Position numbers and translations under genes: made by a program. Source: Arachnopeziza araneosa (lineage: Eukaryota > Ascomycota > Leotiomycetes > Helotiales > Arachnopezizaceae). From it: DNA of 64,000 nt. Positions 11,051 through 22,327 of this stretch are shown piece by piece (position 1 is the stretch's first letter; every line of letters starts with the position of its first letter). A model generated the notes under the pieces. It searched no databases, had not been told where the DNA came from, and saw only the letters and a program-made list of their open reading frames with translations. The DNA lies in NCBI GenBank assembly GCA_003988855.1, contig QYAI01000163.1:1-64000 (forward strand). The letters are read 5' to 3'.

Positions 11051-14000
11051 ATGAAATTCCGCAACCCCTTTTCCTTCAGACCGATGGCTGTCACACTAGT
11101 CATAGCCGTCGTCTACCTTGCCCTGGTCATTCCTCTCATTGTCGTACACGAAACGGTCCCTCCAGCCCCCACGAATCCGACTCTCTATCGCGGTCTGAAC
11201 CTGACTGAAGCTTGGCTAGATCTACTGGAATTGACTGATGGCTACCATCCCTTCAACAGCAGACGCAACGATGATGTCAGGAATTGGCTGCTAACACGGA
11301 TTGATGACATACTCACGAGCAATGGAGTCCAATATGTGTCAGAAGGTACTCCTCAAGGACTCCACGGGCCGGCACAATCATCGCTCACGTCGAAAATCGA
11401 AACCGACATTGGATCTACACATCACGATAAGCTTCTTGCAGCATCCTCTCCTCCGTCTGCAGTAGTCTTCAGCGACCTTGTTGCAAATTATACAAGCACA
11501 GCTCTCACTAGCATTGGTGTCAGTGGAAGAAGGGCAGGCATCAGCACATATTTCGAAGGGAACAATATTATTGTCTACATCCGTGGAACCGAAGATGAAG
11601 AGGGAGAATGGTGGAAATCATCTGCACCATATACCGGTCATGACTATGGGAAAGGCGGGGTTATGGTCAATGCACATTTTGACAGCGTCTCCACAGGATA
11701 TGGTGCTACCGATGACGGAGTTGGAGTTATCACTACATTACAGTTGATCAAATACTTCACGACCGAAGGAAATGCACCCAAGAATGGCGTCATCGCTCTC
11801 TTCAACAATGGTGAAGAGGATGGTCTCTATGGTGCCAAAGCTTTTCTCTCACATCCAACGGCTAAATTCGTACATACCTTCCTCAATCTTGAAGGAGCAG
11901 GTGCTGGTGGACGGGCTATGCTTTTCCGTAGCACAGATACCGAAGTTACACGAGCTTATGCTAGAGCCAAACATCCGCTTGGCACTGTTGTATCTGCTGA
12001 TGGGTTTTCTCTTGGCTTCGTCCGAAGCGAAACTGATTATGTTGTGTTTCGTGCGGAAGGTTATCGAGGACTTGACGTTGCTTTCTGGGAACCAAGGGCG
12101 AGATATCATACAGATCAGGATGACGCGAAACATACTTCGAAAGCTTCCTTGTGGAACATGCTCTCGAATTCGCTGGAGACGATGAAATACTTGACTGCCA
12201 ATACAAAGGATTTTGTTGGCGAACGAGGAGATCACGAACCCGGCAAAGTTAAGAATGGTCGTGGAAGTGATAGTGTTTGGTTCGATCTCTTTGGCCAGTC
12301 TTTCGCTGTCTTCGGCCTAAGGACTCTTTTCGCCTGGTCATTGACTTTGCTGATTGCCTCACCCTTATTCTTGGTGTTTATCACATACTTCCTTATTAGG
12401 AGCGACAAGTACTATCTCTTCACCGGAGCTGTCAAACCAGCAGGCGACGAAAGTGAGGAAGTCTCCCTCCAAGGTTGGAGAGGCGCCTTTAGATTTCCGA
12501 TTGTCGTGGTCATATCTGGTGCTATAACATTTGGTGCGGCATTCTTACTTCGGAGGGTCAATCCTTTGATCATATATTCCTCACCCTACTCTGTGTGGGC
12601 TATGGAAATGTGCCTGTTCTTCTCCTTCTTCTGGTTTTTCATGGCAGGTGCCAACGCTGTCCGTCCATCCGCTCTTCATCGGGTATATACCTTGATCTGG
12701 ATGTTTATATTTGGGTGGATGGTATTGGTTGGTGCAACAGTCTTCGAAGATCGTTTCAAGATCAGTGGTGGCTATATGTTCGTATTCTACGTTGCCTCAA
12801 TCTTCCTCGCAGCATTCATTGGACTGTGCGAGCTATTTGCATTGCCAACAAAGACATCAGTGATTGATTCAGTTCATGATGAGCACGAAACGAGAGATGC
12901 ACTTGCAGCCATACCAAGCACAGATGGAACCAGTAATCGTCACGATAGGCCTTCGGATGAAGCTGAAGCCAGCGAAGATACTCCCCTTATTAGCGGCAAC
13001 GGTCACAGAACATCGATTGGAACTACTTTTTCAAGAGGATACCGACGTACATTCACTGAACAGGCTGATGGTACGCATGATTCCTCAGAAGGTGATCGCA
13101 AAGCTTTTGGTGACGAGCAAAAGTGGTCTGCAAAGCTACCCTCCTGGACTTGGCTTCTTCAGTTTCTCATCCTCGCCCCATTCAACATCATCGTTATCGG
13201 ACAAGTCGGCATCTTGCTCGTTACGGCGCTAAATCAAACTGGTACGGATGGAAGCCCCCTCCTTCTCCCCTACCTTGTTGTCGCTCTCTTCTCGATCTTG
13301 CTTCTCCTGCCTGTTGCACCCTTTATACACCGTCTGAGTCATCGTCTTCCGACTTTCTTCTTTCTCATCTTCCTTGGAACCCTCATCTATAATCTTGTCG
13401 CCTTCCCATTCTCTGAGAGCAATAGATATAAGGCATACTTCCAGCAGACTGTTGACCTTGACACTGGTTCGAATCAGGTCACTCTTGTTGGATTAGAGGA
13501 ATACGTTCGTGACATCGCCTCCTATATACCCTCCGCTTCTGGCCAAACCATCGAATGTACCACCCGTCCCGCGATCCGAGATGGACTTGCTTTCTGCTCT
13601 TACAAAGGCATCCCCCCCAAAGTGGTCAAGAATGTAGTTGATGGGGTTCCACCTGAGACAGGTTACAAAGATTGGATGTCATACAATGTTACTCGCACCC
13701 CCGGTCAGAATAAAGCCACCTTCAATATTTCAGGCCAAGAAACCAAAGCTTGTATCATTCGATTTGATGACCCTTTCACTGCCTTTCACGTTCAAGGTGC
13801 TGCTCCAAGCGATGGTCGGTGGGCAGATGTTCCAGAGAGTGGGAGTGATCAAATCAAATTGTGGCATCGTGATTGGAATCGTGAATGGATCGTGGATGTC
13901 GAGTGGCCTGTCAGTGAGGGCAAGCAACTGGGTGAGGAAGGAAGAAGTGGGAGAGTTGTGTGTTTTTGGAGTGATCATAATGAATTTGGGACGATCCCTG

Positions 14001-14095
14001 CGCTGGATGAGGTCTCCAGATATATGCCTGCATGGACTAGTGTGGTCAAACTAATGGATGGATTGGTGGAAGGTAGCAAGGCGTTTGTAGTTTAA
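11051..14095 (+). CDS. PFF1: Vacuolar membrane protease (M28 family, PFF1)
   Basis: A single uninterrupted 1014-aa frame. A cytosolic N-terminus and one TM span (about residues 12-32) precede a lumenal M28 zinc aminopeptidase domain: HFDSVSTGYGATDDGVG (metal-binding His and Asp, near residue 210), FNNGEEDGLYGA (catalytic and metal Glu, near 252), LNLEGAGAGGR and RYHTDQDD (last His, near 352). A multi-span region follows, with about eight helices and an acidic, low-complexity loop near 600-690, then a C-terminal lumenal domain. Size and architecture match the fungal PFF1 family; the yeast homologue is a vacuolar membrane protein. All metal-ligand positions seem present, so it is probably active. 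The leader carries a hexamer repeat. The ATG is preceded by AAAC, a favourable context. Confidence 0.93.
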   Translation: MKFRNPFSFRPMAVTLVIAVVYLALVIPLIVVHETVPPAPTNPTLYRGLNLTEAWLDLLELTDGYHPFNSRRNDDVRNWLLTRIDDILTSNGVQYVSEGTPQGLHGPAQSSLTSKIETDIGSTHHDKLLAASSPPSAVVFSDLVANYTSTALTSIGVSGRRAGISTYFEGNNIIVYIRGTEDEEGEWWKSSAPYTGHDYGKGGVMVNAHFDSVSTGYGATDDGVGVITTLQLIKYFTTEGNAPKNGVIALFNNGEEDGLYGAKAFLSHPTAKFVHTFLNLEGAGAGGRAMLFRSTDTEVTRAYARAKHPLGTVVSADGFSLGFVRSETDYVVFRAEGYRGLDVAFWEPRARYHTDQDDAKHTSKASLWNMLSNSLETMKYLTANTKDFVGERGDHEPGKVKNGRGSDSVWFDLFGQSFAVFGLRTLFAWSLTLLIASPLFLVFITYFLIRSDKYYLFTGAVKPAGDESEEVSLQGWRGAFRFPIVVVISGAITFGAAFLLRRVNPLIIYSSPYSVWAMEMCLFFSFFWFFMAGANAVRPSALHRVYTLIWMFIFGWMVLVGATVFEDRFKISGGYMFVFYVASIFLAAFIGLCELFALPTKTSVIDSVHDEHETRDALAAIPSTDGTSNRHDRPSDEAEASEDTPLISGNGHRTSIGTTFSRGYRRTFTEQADGTHDSSEGDRKAFGDEQKWSAKLPSWTWLLQFLILAPFNIIVIGQVGILLVTALNQTGTDGSPLLLPYLVVALFSILLLLPVAPFIHRLSHRLPTFFFLIFLGTLIYNLVAFPFSESNRYKAYFQQTVDLDTGSNQVTLVGLEEYVRDIASYIPSASGQTIECTTRPAIRDGLAFCSYKGIPPKVVKNVVDGVPPETGYKDWMSYNVTRTPGQNKATFNISGQETKACIIRFDDPFTAFHVQGAAPSDGRWADVPESGSDQIKLWHRDWNREWIVDVEWPVSEGKQLGEEGRSGRVVCFWSDHNEFGTIPALDEVSRYMPAWTSVVKLMDGLVEGSKAFVV

Positions 14096-14347
14096 TTCTT
14101 TGCGAGGGAATCTTGGAGTTTTTGCGGGTTGGTATTGTATGCATTGTATGGGAGTAGGTGGACGTTCATCAGTGGGATACCTTGGTATGAAGGTAATGGT
14201 AATGAGGAACTGCAGTACTCATTTGTGCATAGTTTGGGGAGAACACAAAATAAAACGCGTATATCAAGGGCACATTGCCCCTCATAAGCAACGTGAGTCA
14301 ACAAAAACGTGTTGATTTAAACCACAAATTCGAGTACGCAACCAAGC

Positions 14348-14743
14348 TTAATTTGAAAGTGGTCCAAGGATTTGATAAATTAAGTACATGAGATTTCTCG
14401 ATTCCCTGCTTAGAGGTCGCACTTTGTTGAAACTTATTCTGTCGCAGGTTTGATATTGCAGTCTGCAGAGGTGAATCAGCACGTGCTTCAGCCACACCTC
14501 CACGCGGAACTCGTATGAGTCCTCGCACGGCAGCTTGGGTCCGGCCTTGGGGCTGTACAAGACGCACGCTGGGTCCACGACGTAGAAGCCCCACGTCGGC
14601 TGGGGGCGTTGCTTGTAGATGTTCATGCGCGCCGGCTTGGCGGGTTGCTCGGTGATGGGTGCCAGTTTTGCCGGATCGGCGGGTTGGGCTTCTGTGGTTG
14701 TCATCTTTGCCGAACCGGTGGGTTGGTCTTCTGCCGTTGCCAT
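14348..14743 (-). CDS. Small hypothetical protein with Pro/Ala repeats
   Basis: A 131-aa frame from the only ATG. The N-terminal third has three loose copies of an EDQPTGSAKM / EAQPADPAKL / EQPAKPARM unit. A more ordered segment (WGFYVVDPACVLYSPKAGPK, then EVWLKHVLIHLC) and a basic tail follow. No family is recognised. Codon use looks coding in the GC-rich 14470-14740 part and less so towards the stop, so the last 40 residues may really be intronic or untranslated. It is convergent with PFF1. Confidence 0.35.
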   Translation of the reverse strand: MATAEDQPTGSAKMTTTEAQPADPAKLAPITEQPAKPARMNIYKQRPQPTWGFYVVDPACVLYSPKAGPKLPCEDSYEFRVEVWLKHVLIHLCRLQYQTCDRISFNKVRPLSRESRNLMYLIYQILGPLSN

Positions 14744-17549
14744 CTTGAGGGATTGATGGGGTGGTGCAGATTCTTGGTGAAGGTGTTGTGTGACGGGAGA
14801 AGGCGGATGGAGGGCGAAGACCCGGTCTTTCGTACGTCTTTCGCTCAACTGGAATTCTTCAGTGGGTGGGAGGCTAAGGAATGGTTCCTGTCATGAGATA
14901 TTGTAGCGAATGGCCGGACCGAGATGGTGTCTTCAATATCGAACTACAGAACCAGTGGTAGTAGGTAGTACCAAAACTCCTAGTCATATGAGTTAAGTAG
15001 TGCTCCTGCCAAGCAATAACCGATAAAGAATCAGAAGCTGACCAGTCTTAGTTCCCGCTTGGCCGGAAACAAACAGCATCGTCCTCTGCTAGATCGAGAA
15101 TCAAAAGCATGAAATCTCCCGAGGTGAAGCTAGGCTCTGCATCGGGATAGCTCAGCCTTACCCACATGAATTAATTAGATGCACAGCACTTGCCATGATC
15201 TTCGCGAGCTCCAACGCCGTCCTGCTTGCACCCACTCCACACGAGCTCTCTTTTATCCCCTCCTTGGTTCACGTGAGGATTGACTTTAGCTCGAGGTCGG
15301 GTTTTAAGCTGATGAAATTTACACTAATCCAAATTAACTATTCACACAACCTTGCTAGTGGACAAGAAATAACTTGGATGGAGTTGAACGGAGAGATGAC
15401 AAGAGAGTGATAGGGCTCTGGTTCTGCTTCGATTTGAATGAGACGGAGATGTAGAATTCGATGAGTAGTTTCTACAAGTACTCGTCATGCTTGAGCTTTA
15501 ACGGTACCAAGTCTTTTTGAGATTAAAGGATATGAATTTGTGAGCAAGCAGCTCATCCTCATCCTGAATTAGAAATCCACGACAATAACCCATGTCACAG
15601 ACAGGACGGCAAGAATGAGAGGAATCCTAACTTTATGTTTGACGAAGAGGAGTACAAGTAGTTGGAAACAGTTCTCGACAAGGCGATCTGAAGTCTTCGA
15701 TATGCAGTCAGCAATCATAGCAAGTGTCTAGCCAGGGGGTGTACCAAGTAATGATTTACATTATTTGAAAACTATATAACATGTGTTGTATCCTTTCAAA
15801 TCCAACAGTGATGACTACCGAGAGCTTTGGCTTCACCAGACACGAGGTCTGGCTACTGACACCCTGCGCCACGTGAAGGCAGCTCTCTTGCAGGGCGACC
15901 TACAGAAATTAGCATATCCAAAAGCACTATGTTAGCATGTACGAGCCCCCTATCCCTCGAGCCCCCTATCCCTCAACCCCCCAGTTTCCCACATCCCCCT
16001 AGGCCCCACAAGTTCACTCGGTCACAAACTACACTTTCGGTTCAGAAGAATCGCCCTTTTGCCATGGGGCTCCAGACTTTGGCAGCATGCGCGAGCACGC
16101 ACCGACAGTCACCTCCGTTCATCTCACAAAGCTGGCCCCCGTACCCTGCTCGGAAACCGAGCGTGCGGGCACAGCGGACCGATGGGGATCGCCGAAGCAA
16201 CGCCATGAGCCTCCGCCCAGCAGAGCAGCGAGCGGACCCAGGACCCGGAGATGCCCCAGGGAGCGGACCACCACGAGGGTGGGCCGCGCCGCCTTTCCAA
16301 GACACCACGTTGCCGCAGCGCTCAACTCTCGAGTTCGGGACCGGGAACCACTCGTCCCGGACCCAAGCACCTCGCCCCGGGGGGCTGCTGTTTGTTCTTG
16401 CTCGCTTTGCCTGCAGGGGCGCGCGGCTGCGGGAGCCTTGGGTCTTGCAGGGTGTAGGATACGTGCTTCTGTAAGAGCTTGACTGACGTGCACCGCAGAG
16501 GTCAATCATCCAGAGAAAGCAGGATGCTGTGATGGCGAGTGGCAGTCCTTTCGGCTCTGAGCAGCTGCAAGCAGCGTCAGGTTCGTAGCCAGCACCTCGT
16601 ACAGGTAGGTGTCTGCTATCAGCTGGCCATGCGGTGAGGATGTTAGCGTGGAATACTAAACATGGTCGTGTTGAGATGGCTGTATTGACGAGGGTGGGTG
16701 GGATAGGTTCGTCAAATGAAAGAGGAATGGAATGGTGATGGATCTTAGCTGGGTGAGCATCTGACGCGCAGAACACGTATGATATTTCTTTGAGCGTTTG
16801 AACGCGATAGATGCAAGACAAAGAGAGACTTGGATGCCTAGACGCGCTCGAAGTTCGCGACTGCAAAGTCAGGTTAGCTGATCCCAAAGCACAGTGTAGG
16901 TGACGAAGATTACCTTTGTCAAGAAGATAGCCAAGTGTCAATGAGTTGGTAAGAAGATACAACTACCATGACATGGAACTGAAACTATTTCAACTTGGAA
17001 TAGATCTAGCGAGAGCCTATCCACGTTAGCATATCCTCAAACAGATCAATATGTTGACCGCGCGACGCGCCTCATCAGGATGGGGAAAAGAGGTCGGACA
17101 ACATAATTGGCGCGCGCAAAGCGAATAGAAACAACGTATGGGTATTGAAGAGAGATATCAGGGAGAAATAAACACGTTGCATGATGTGGGGTGGAAGATG
17201 TTTGGAAGTGTTGGATTGTTGACAAATTTGTTTACCGTTGCGAAATGTGGGAAGAACACAGAGACTCGCTTAAGATTGATATCGCGATTGCGAATTCCCG
17301 TGACCTTCTTTTTAATGATAGAGATTTATATACTGCTACCACGCTATTCCATCATCCCTCCCTCTCTCAAGCAGAGAACCAAGACTCCGCAAACTCCAAC
17401 CCCCTCCTGATAACCAACAATTCATGCTTTCGCGCAACCACAAACTCCTTGCTGGCCGGGATATAATCAATGAGAAAGCCACCATCCACAATCTACCATT
17501 CCAAGAGGAGGAAGAAGTAGCGCTTAGCTCCGTGGGTCGTTGAGGTTAC
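14744..17549. other. Spacer with GC-rich island and possible unidentified transcript
   Basis: From 14850 to 15900 nothing is recognised. A direct repeat of GAGCCCCCTATCCCTC lies at about 15943-15974. The block 16040-16500 is clearly more GC-rich than its flanks and open in several frames. Intron-like signals on the minus strand are described in the next entry. 17000-17549 holds nothing I can support. Confidence 0.4.
16480..16962 (-). ncRNA. Possible spliced transcript of unknown product
   Basis: Reading the minus strand, 16913-16861 looks like a genuine 53-nt intron: GTAATC donor, CAGCTAACCTGAC branch region, TTTGCAG acceptor. A second candidate near 16608-16570 has a GTACGA donor, an AACCTGAC branch and a GCTTGCAG acceptor. 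Removing them does not produce a protein I recognise, and the unspliced 306-residue frame across 16962-16042 has a composition unlike a folded protein. It may be a long noncoding RNA, the 5' part of a gene with more introns, or chance. Confidence 0.22.
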
Positions 17550-19623
17550 CTATGCTAGATCGAGATTACAGACCCAAAGGTTAATATCGAGGAAGAGGAC
17601 CAGGGAGTCTGCCACGGCGATGACTTGACTTATTTTATTGGTTAAGAGATCGAACCCGGGTATCTGAATAGGAATTGGGTATGTGCCGGAGTTGAGAATG
17701 CTAGATGCTGGCCAGATATTTAGCACTGGGAAATCACAGCAGTTCTTCGTCGTGGATTTTCCAGCTGAAAACTTTGCCATGTAGGGAGGTGAGGTTCTAA
17801 CGCGTAGTTTGGATTGGGAGTTCTACTGATTATTGGGCTCAGTGGTGTTAATGTTAATTGAACTCTGTCCAATTCCTGGAACTGGATATTGGCTTCCGTG
17901 CTATCCGCCCAGGAGAAGATGCGAATTATTCTATGCTCTATGATTAAGAAATGGCTGTCTGAGCTCCTTTCGTACGAGGGGAATATCCTTATTTTATTCT
18001 AATTTCCTAAGTGGGTGATTTAAAAAACTTGCTTCATCACTGTGTGCAATTAAGAAGCCAACTTTCTCTCCAGATGTGGTCCAGACTTCAGCGTTTGTTT
18101 TGCTTATTGCTAATATTCTCGTTCCAGATGGATCCGCAAGTAGTTGGGTGATTGAGTCTTCTAGGCGTATTTCAGCCACAAGCTCCTCTATCATGATCTC
18201 GTTTTTCAAGGTGGAGATTTGATTCACGAGAATGCGTCCCGATTTGTCGGCTGTAGTCAGTAAGGACGTCTCATCTAAATAAACAACAGTTGTGATTCGA
18301 ACTCGATACGCATAGCTATAAATAACACCCACTTCATCCGCAGTTCTGGTATCAAAGTAAACGGCCGAGCCGTCTTGCTTCCCGCAGAATACAATGTTGT
18401 CAGATGAGCAACACATAGTTGTGATCTCTGCCTTGAAGAGACCCTCCATCATGCTTACAGACTTGGGAGCGACAGTGACAGCTTGGCTGAACTCGCTGCG
18501 ACTCTCTTCCCCGAGATCATTGCAGACAAGAACAGCGGGCTCCCAAATCCGATATTGAGTCCCTCTGATGTCGGCAAAACGGAGATTGTCTCTGCTAAAT
18601 GAAATAGCCTTGACGCAATCATCATGAGCGTCGATCCTGTACAAGACCACCAACCTCTCTCCACTGACTCCACCCAACTCAAAAATTTGGTTTGTCCCTC
18701 TCGGGCTCCCTGTCACAATTGTGCGCTCTCCAAGAGAACGGGCGAGACTGTGGGCAAACACGTCTGGGATACTGTGGCGAAGTTCACCAGTCCCTACATC
18801 GAAAACTGCTAGCTCGCCATCTCCATACGATGCAACCAGGACATCAATTTCTGGACGGGGATTAAATGCCAAAGCATCGACAACGTAGTGGTTAGATGTA
18901 CCTCTTTGTAGTATTCTGGCTCACGACTGCAACATCCGATTAACCTTTCTGTCTGAATGTCGAAAAGATAAATCGGCAATCCTCGGTAGGTCACCGCCAA
19001 AGTCTGATAGTCTGGGGAGAATAATGCTTCCCCTGGTGCCTGGGTAGGCTTTTCGTGGACTGAAGATTTATAGATGCATGAATTCCACTGCCATTTGCGG
19101 ACTTGTGTCGAAGGACCAAACTTGAGTTCCCTCGACCGAGTCCCAAACATTCACTTTTCGAAAAGCATTTGATGCGAGGTACCGGTCTTCATTGCTAAAT
19201 GCAAGAAAGTTCGTTGTCTTGTTATTCAAGGTATTTTTCAACTGCACTGCATCCTGGTGGTAGAGAAGTATCATTCCATCAGAGAGAGCTACTGCTGAAA
19301 ATTGCTCACCACAAGTAACTGCACTCGTCCGACATCCTGCATAGTCAATCCTAGCTAAGCAGTCATCCCACGTCTTATCATGTAACCCTATCACCAGTGG
19401 TCCGTGTTGTTTTGGCGTATATGTTTGGTGTATGATTGAATCTGATGGACACAATGACGGAATCAGGTTTCTCATCGCGGACGGAGAAATGCTAAGAAAA
19501 CTTCCGAATCTAGCACTTAGTCTGATGAGGTTGCCGATCCAATTTTCCATATCTTTTTTCTCAGAAGATGACGGTGAGAGGCACGGCGTATCAGATACGC
19601 CTGCAAATTTGTTGCAGTCTTAG
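17550..19623 (-). pseudogene. Decayed NACHT/WD40 (NLR-type) C-terminal half
   Basis: The minus strand keeps the WD40-side architecture of fungal NACHT-WD40 receptors but is shattered. 19623-19068 begins with a linker of the type FGSFLSISPSAMRNLIPSLC and a first WD unit (FSNEDRYLASNAFRKVNVWD). After the VWSFDTSPQMAVEF block the frame shifts, and a second piece (about 19100-18890) has FSPDYQTLAVTYRGLPIYLF. A second shift then leads into 18890-17994, with FNPRPEIDVLVASYGDGELA and several further blades ending at a premature stop. A last fragment (17780-17550) ends SLVLFLDINLWVCNLDL, like the usual C-terminus. No NACHT ATPase or N-terminal effector domain lies upstream, because the membrane-protein gene begins there. 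Intact relatives are nonself receptors; this copy cannot encode one. Confidence 0.75.
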
Positions 19624-19980
19624 CAATGTTTGCAATCTTCCTGGACGATGACTAGATTCAATATCGGAATACGGTCATCTGTGTCGTGTTTCCTTCTCAC
19701 GTTTATCCTAACAATTGGAGGTTTTATCAGAGGGCTCAAATCGTGTTGGGAGAGTCTCTTGATATTCATTAGTCCCTAGACTCTGAAAAATTCCTTTGTC
19801 ATTTCTTGGCCTCCTATTTCGGCGAGTCGTAATCGTACACTGAAGTGTACTGCCGCCTGCAGCTTCGACATTATGTACAACCATTGTACGAATGACCCAT
19901 CTTTGGGAACATTTCAAGAACAACCCACACCGTGCTGACACTGGCGCCAATGGCTTTACGGGACTTGCTGCTGACGCCAC

Positions 19981-21328
19981 TCACGATATTCTATCAGTAA
20001 TTAGCTCAATGCTGGATACCAAGTCACGCATGATAGGATACGTACTCCACATGCCATCCGCCATGGTCATGATATTGGTGCCCAGCAGAGTAACGGCAAC
20101 CACCTGCCCGAAACCCCAATCCTGCTCGGCATTGCCCTCAGTCAGACGGCTCTCATTACTGGCCCGGAGCGCAAACACGGAATACATGTGAACCGGATAC
20201 TGCAGGAGGGCGATCAGCAGCGCCGAGATCTGTTCCCCATCCGGGTCCTCGACGAACACCGGGGGCGCGGCGTTGGCCATCGCAGGGACGGCCATCATGC
20301 TGGCAAAGGCCATGCTGTTGAAGCGCGTGTCCGTGGCCTCGAGGCGCCCGAGCCGCTTCCGCATGGCGGACAGGAGGCGCTCACGGTAGTTCGCCTGGTT
20401 GAAGGCAGCATCGCTGAAGCCGAGGGCGGCGTAGAGCGAGGAGATGACAAAGACGCACGTGATGGAGATGTAGATGTTGTCGACGTACGGGTGCTTGCTG
20501 CTCGAGAAGGAGATGCTGGATGTGATGTAGCACTGGCCCGGTTTGTCTTCATCCCACGACCGGAGCCGTATGCCAAAGGCGATGGTGTATCCGATGTAGA
20601 GGAAGGACCAGAGAATCATGATGAAGTGCCTTGGACCCCAGGGACCGTATGTTGTAGCAATGGCAGCACAGTTTGAGATTCTAAGATGCTTTAGCACGGG
20701 GACTTCACTCCCGATATTCTATTTTCCGCCGGCTCAAGTTCCAAACAGATGGTCTGAGGTCAATCTTGAGATGCACTCACGCCACAAAGCTCACAGTGTC
20801 AAAAATGATATGCAGCTGATACAACGAATTCGTATGGATCTGCACAAACGCAGCAATCAACAAGGCGATGCCTTGAACGTCAGCACGCCGCTCGTAACTT
20901 GATCATCAGCACCTACCCGTCCAAGACTGCAGATCGCTACTCGCAACGAGCACATCCTTCACCAACCTCTGTTTCTGCACGCCCCGCTCCGACCTGGGCG
21001 GGACGGGCTCCTCGAGAAACGTCACCACCGCGCGAAAGCGCCCATGGTGCCGCTGCCAGCGCTCCGAATGCTGCGTCACATGCTCCCCATACTTGGCGGC
21101 GGGCCAGATCAGCGCGGCGATGTTGACGGCCCGCAGGCGACCCTGCCACGTCAGGCCGACGACGAGGGAGTAGAGGGACAGCACGACGGCGAGGGCGCCC
21201 TGGAGCGAGAAGGCGACGAGAATCTGTGCGGCGTGTGAGACGCTGCTTCAGGATGGGGATGGAGATGGCCCACGTACCCCGACGCCCGCGATATCCGGGT
21301 TGGCATCCCCAATATCCGCACATGCCAT
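19981..21328 (-). CDS. Multi-span integral membrane protein (fungal, uncharacterised)
   Basis: Four exons, 21328-21278, 21223-20917, 20871-20781 and 20680-19981, give 382 aa; introns of 54, 45 and 100 nt use GTACGT, GTAGGT and GTGAGT donors. The protein starts MACADIGDANPDIAGVG, the CxDxxxNPDIAGxG opening common to a large family of fungal membrane proteins. About seven hydrophobic helices follow (for example ILVAFSLQGALAVVLSLYS, HFIMILWSFLYIGYTIAFG and ISITCVFVISSLYAAL), with a basic cytosolic loop in exon 2. The family has no assigned function that I know of. Exons 1-3 are GC-rich. The neighbour downstream is the NLR pseudogene, transcribed in the same direction. Confidence 0.82.
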
Positions 21329-22327
21329 GGTAGCAATATCTTCATCAATATCTCACTCTGTCCACCACGGCGGAAAGGCATGGGGATATCTGCAACTTCT
21401 CACATGCGCTGACTAATTTAGGGGTCTAAGCTATCATTGGACGAGCACCCGAGAAAGGTGGGCAGTAAGCAGCGTATGTAAAACTGTAACGGCCATCTCG
21501 AATCCTACCGTGCAACCCTCGGAGGGATTTCTTTGCTCTTTATGCGTTTGACGTGATGTTAATGATGGAGAAGTGGGCGATTTCGCACAACGAAAAGGGG
21601 CGGCTCAGCTAAGGAAACACCTTCCCGGCGTAGCTGGACCTATTTATTCAGGTGGTTACTTGGATGGCTTTAAGCTTACCCAACAGTCCCTATACCAAAT
21701 CGCAAGTCATCATAGATCTTATAGGGCACCGCTGATTAAGATGACACCGGTATGGCGTTCTTGTTACGTCGGGAACCACGAGCAGCCCTCTGCATCTCGA
21801 AAACGTAAAGCGAAAGAGTAGAACTCCTTCCAAGGTCTCTTTCTCTACCCGCTTCTGCATAAGACTATCCCGAGCTCCAAGACAAGCATTGCAACTCATC
21901 TCGCCACACACTCACGCCGCTTTCACAAACAACCCCCAGAGGAGAGATAAGCTATGCTTTCTATTGATACAATATACACTACACAGGCGGACTAGCCATC
22001 CTCACTTCGTACTTCTATGCCCCCCCCATCTCCTAAGAAATCTCACCGCCAGGGATAAACACCAAAACGCCCTCTCGCTACCGACGCACCAGATCGGATG
22101 ATGTGGTGATGCTGATGTGCTATCTATGCCGCAGAGATGGAAAGGAAAAAGAGGAGAAGGAATCGAACGGATAAGAACACAATACAAATAACAATGCAAT
22201 CCTTCAAAGTGGTGTGGAGTGACAACTGATGCGTTGCCAACCTCTGCGTGAATCTCGTCATCATCAAATCTCGATGCGGGCTCGTTTCATTCGAGCCTCG
22301 CCATGATCGTTGCACACCTCAACTTCC
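21329..22327. other. Spacer between the membrane-protein gene and MOT1 3' end
   Basis: No gene recognised. It contains the promoter of the membrane-protein gene (right of 21328) and the MOT1 3' untranslated region (left of 22328). Short ORFs at 21573-22101 lack coding character. Confidence 0.5.

Noticed and set aside
10460..11208. Several overlapping frames upstream of PFF1
   Set aside because: They overlap in all frames across GC-rich and repeat DNA; no single model has support, so only the coding-like patches are mentioned.
16042..16962. 306-codon open frame on the minus strand
   Set aside because: It runs through a clear intron-like sequence and a GC-rich block open in several frames; composition (many Cys, Arg, Ser, Pro) and lack of motifs argue against a protein.
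17640..17665. tRNA B-box-like GGGTTCGATC on the minus strand
   Set aside because: The flanking bases cannot form a T-arm stem and no A-box lies at the right distance.
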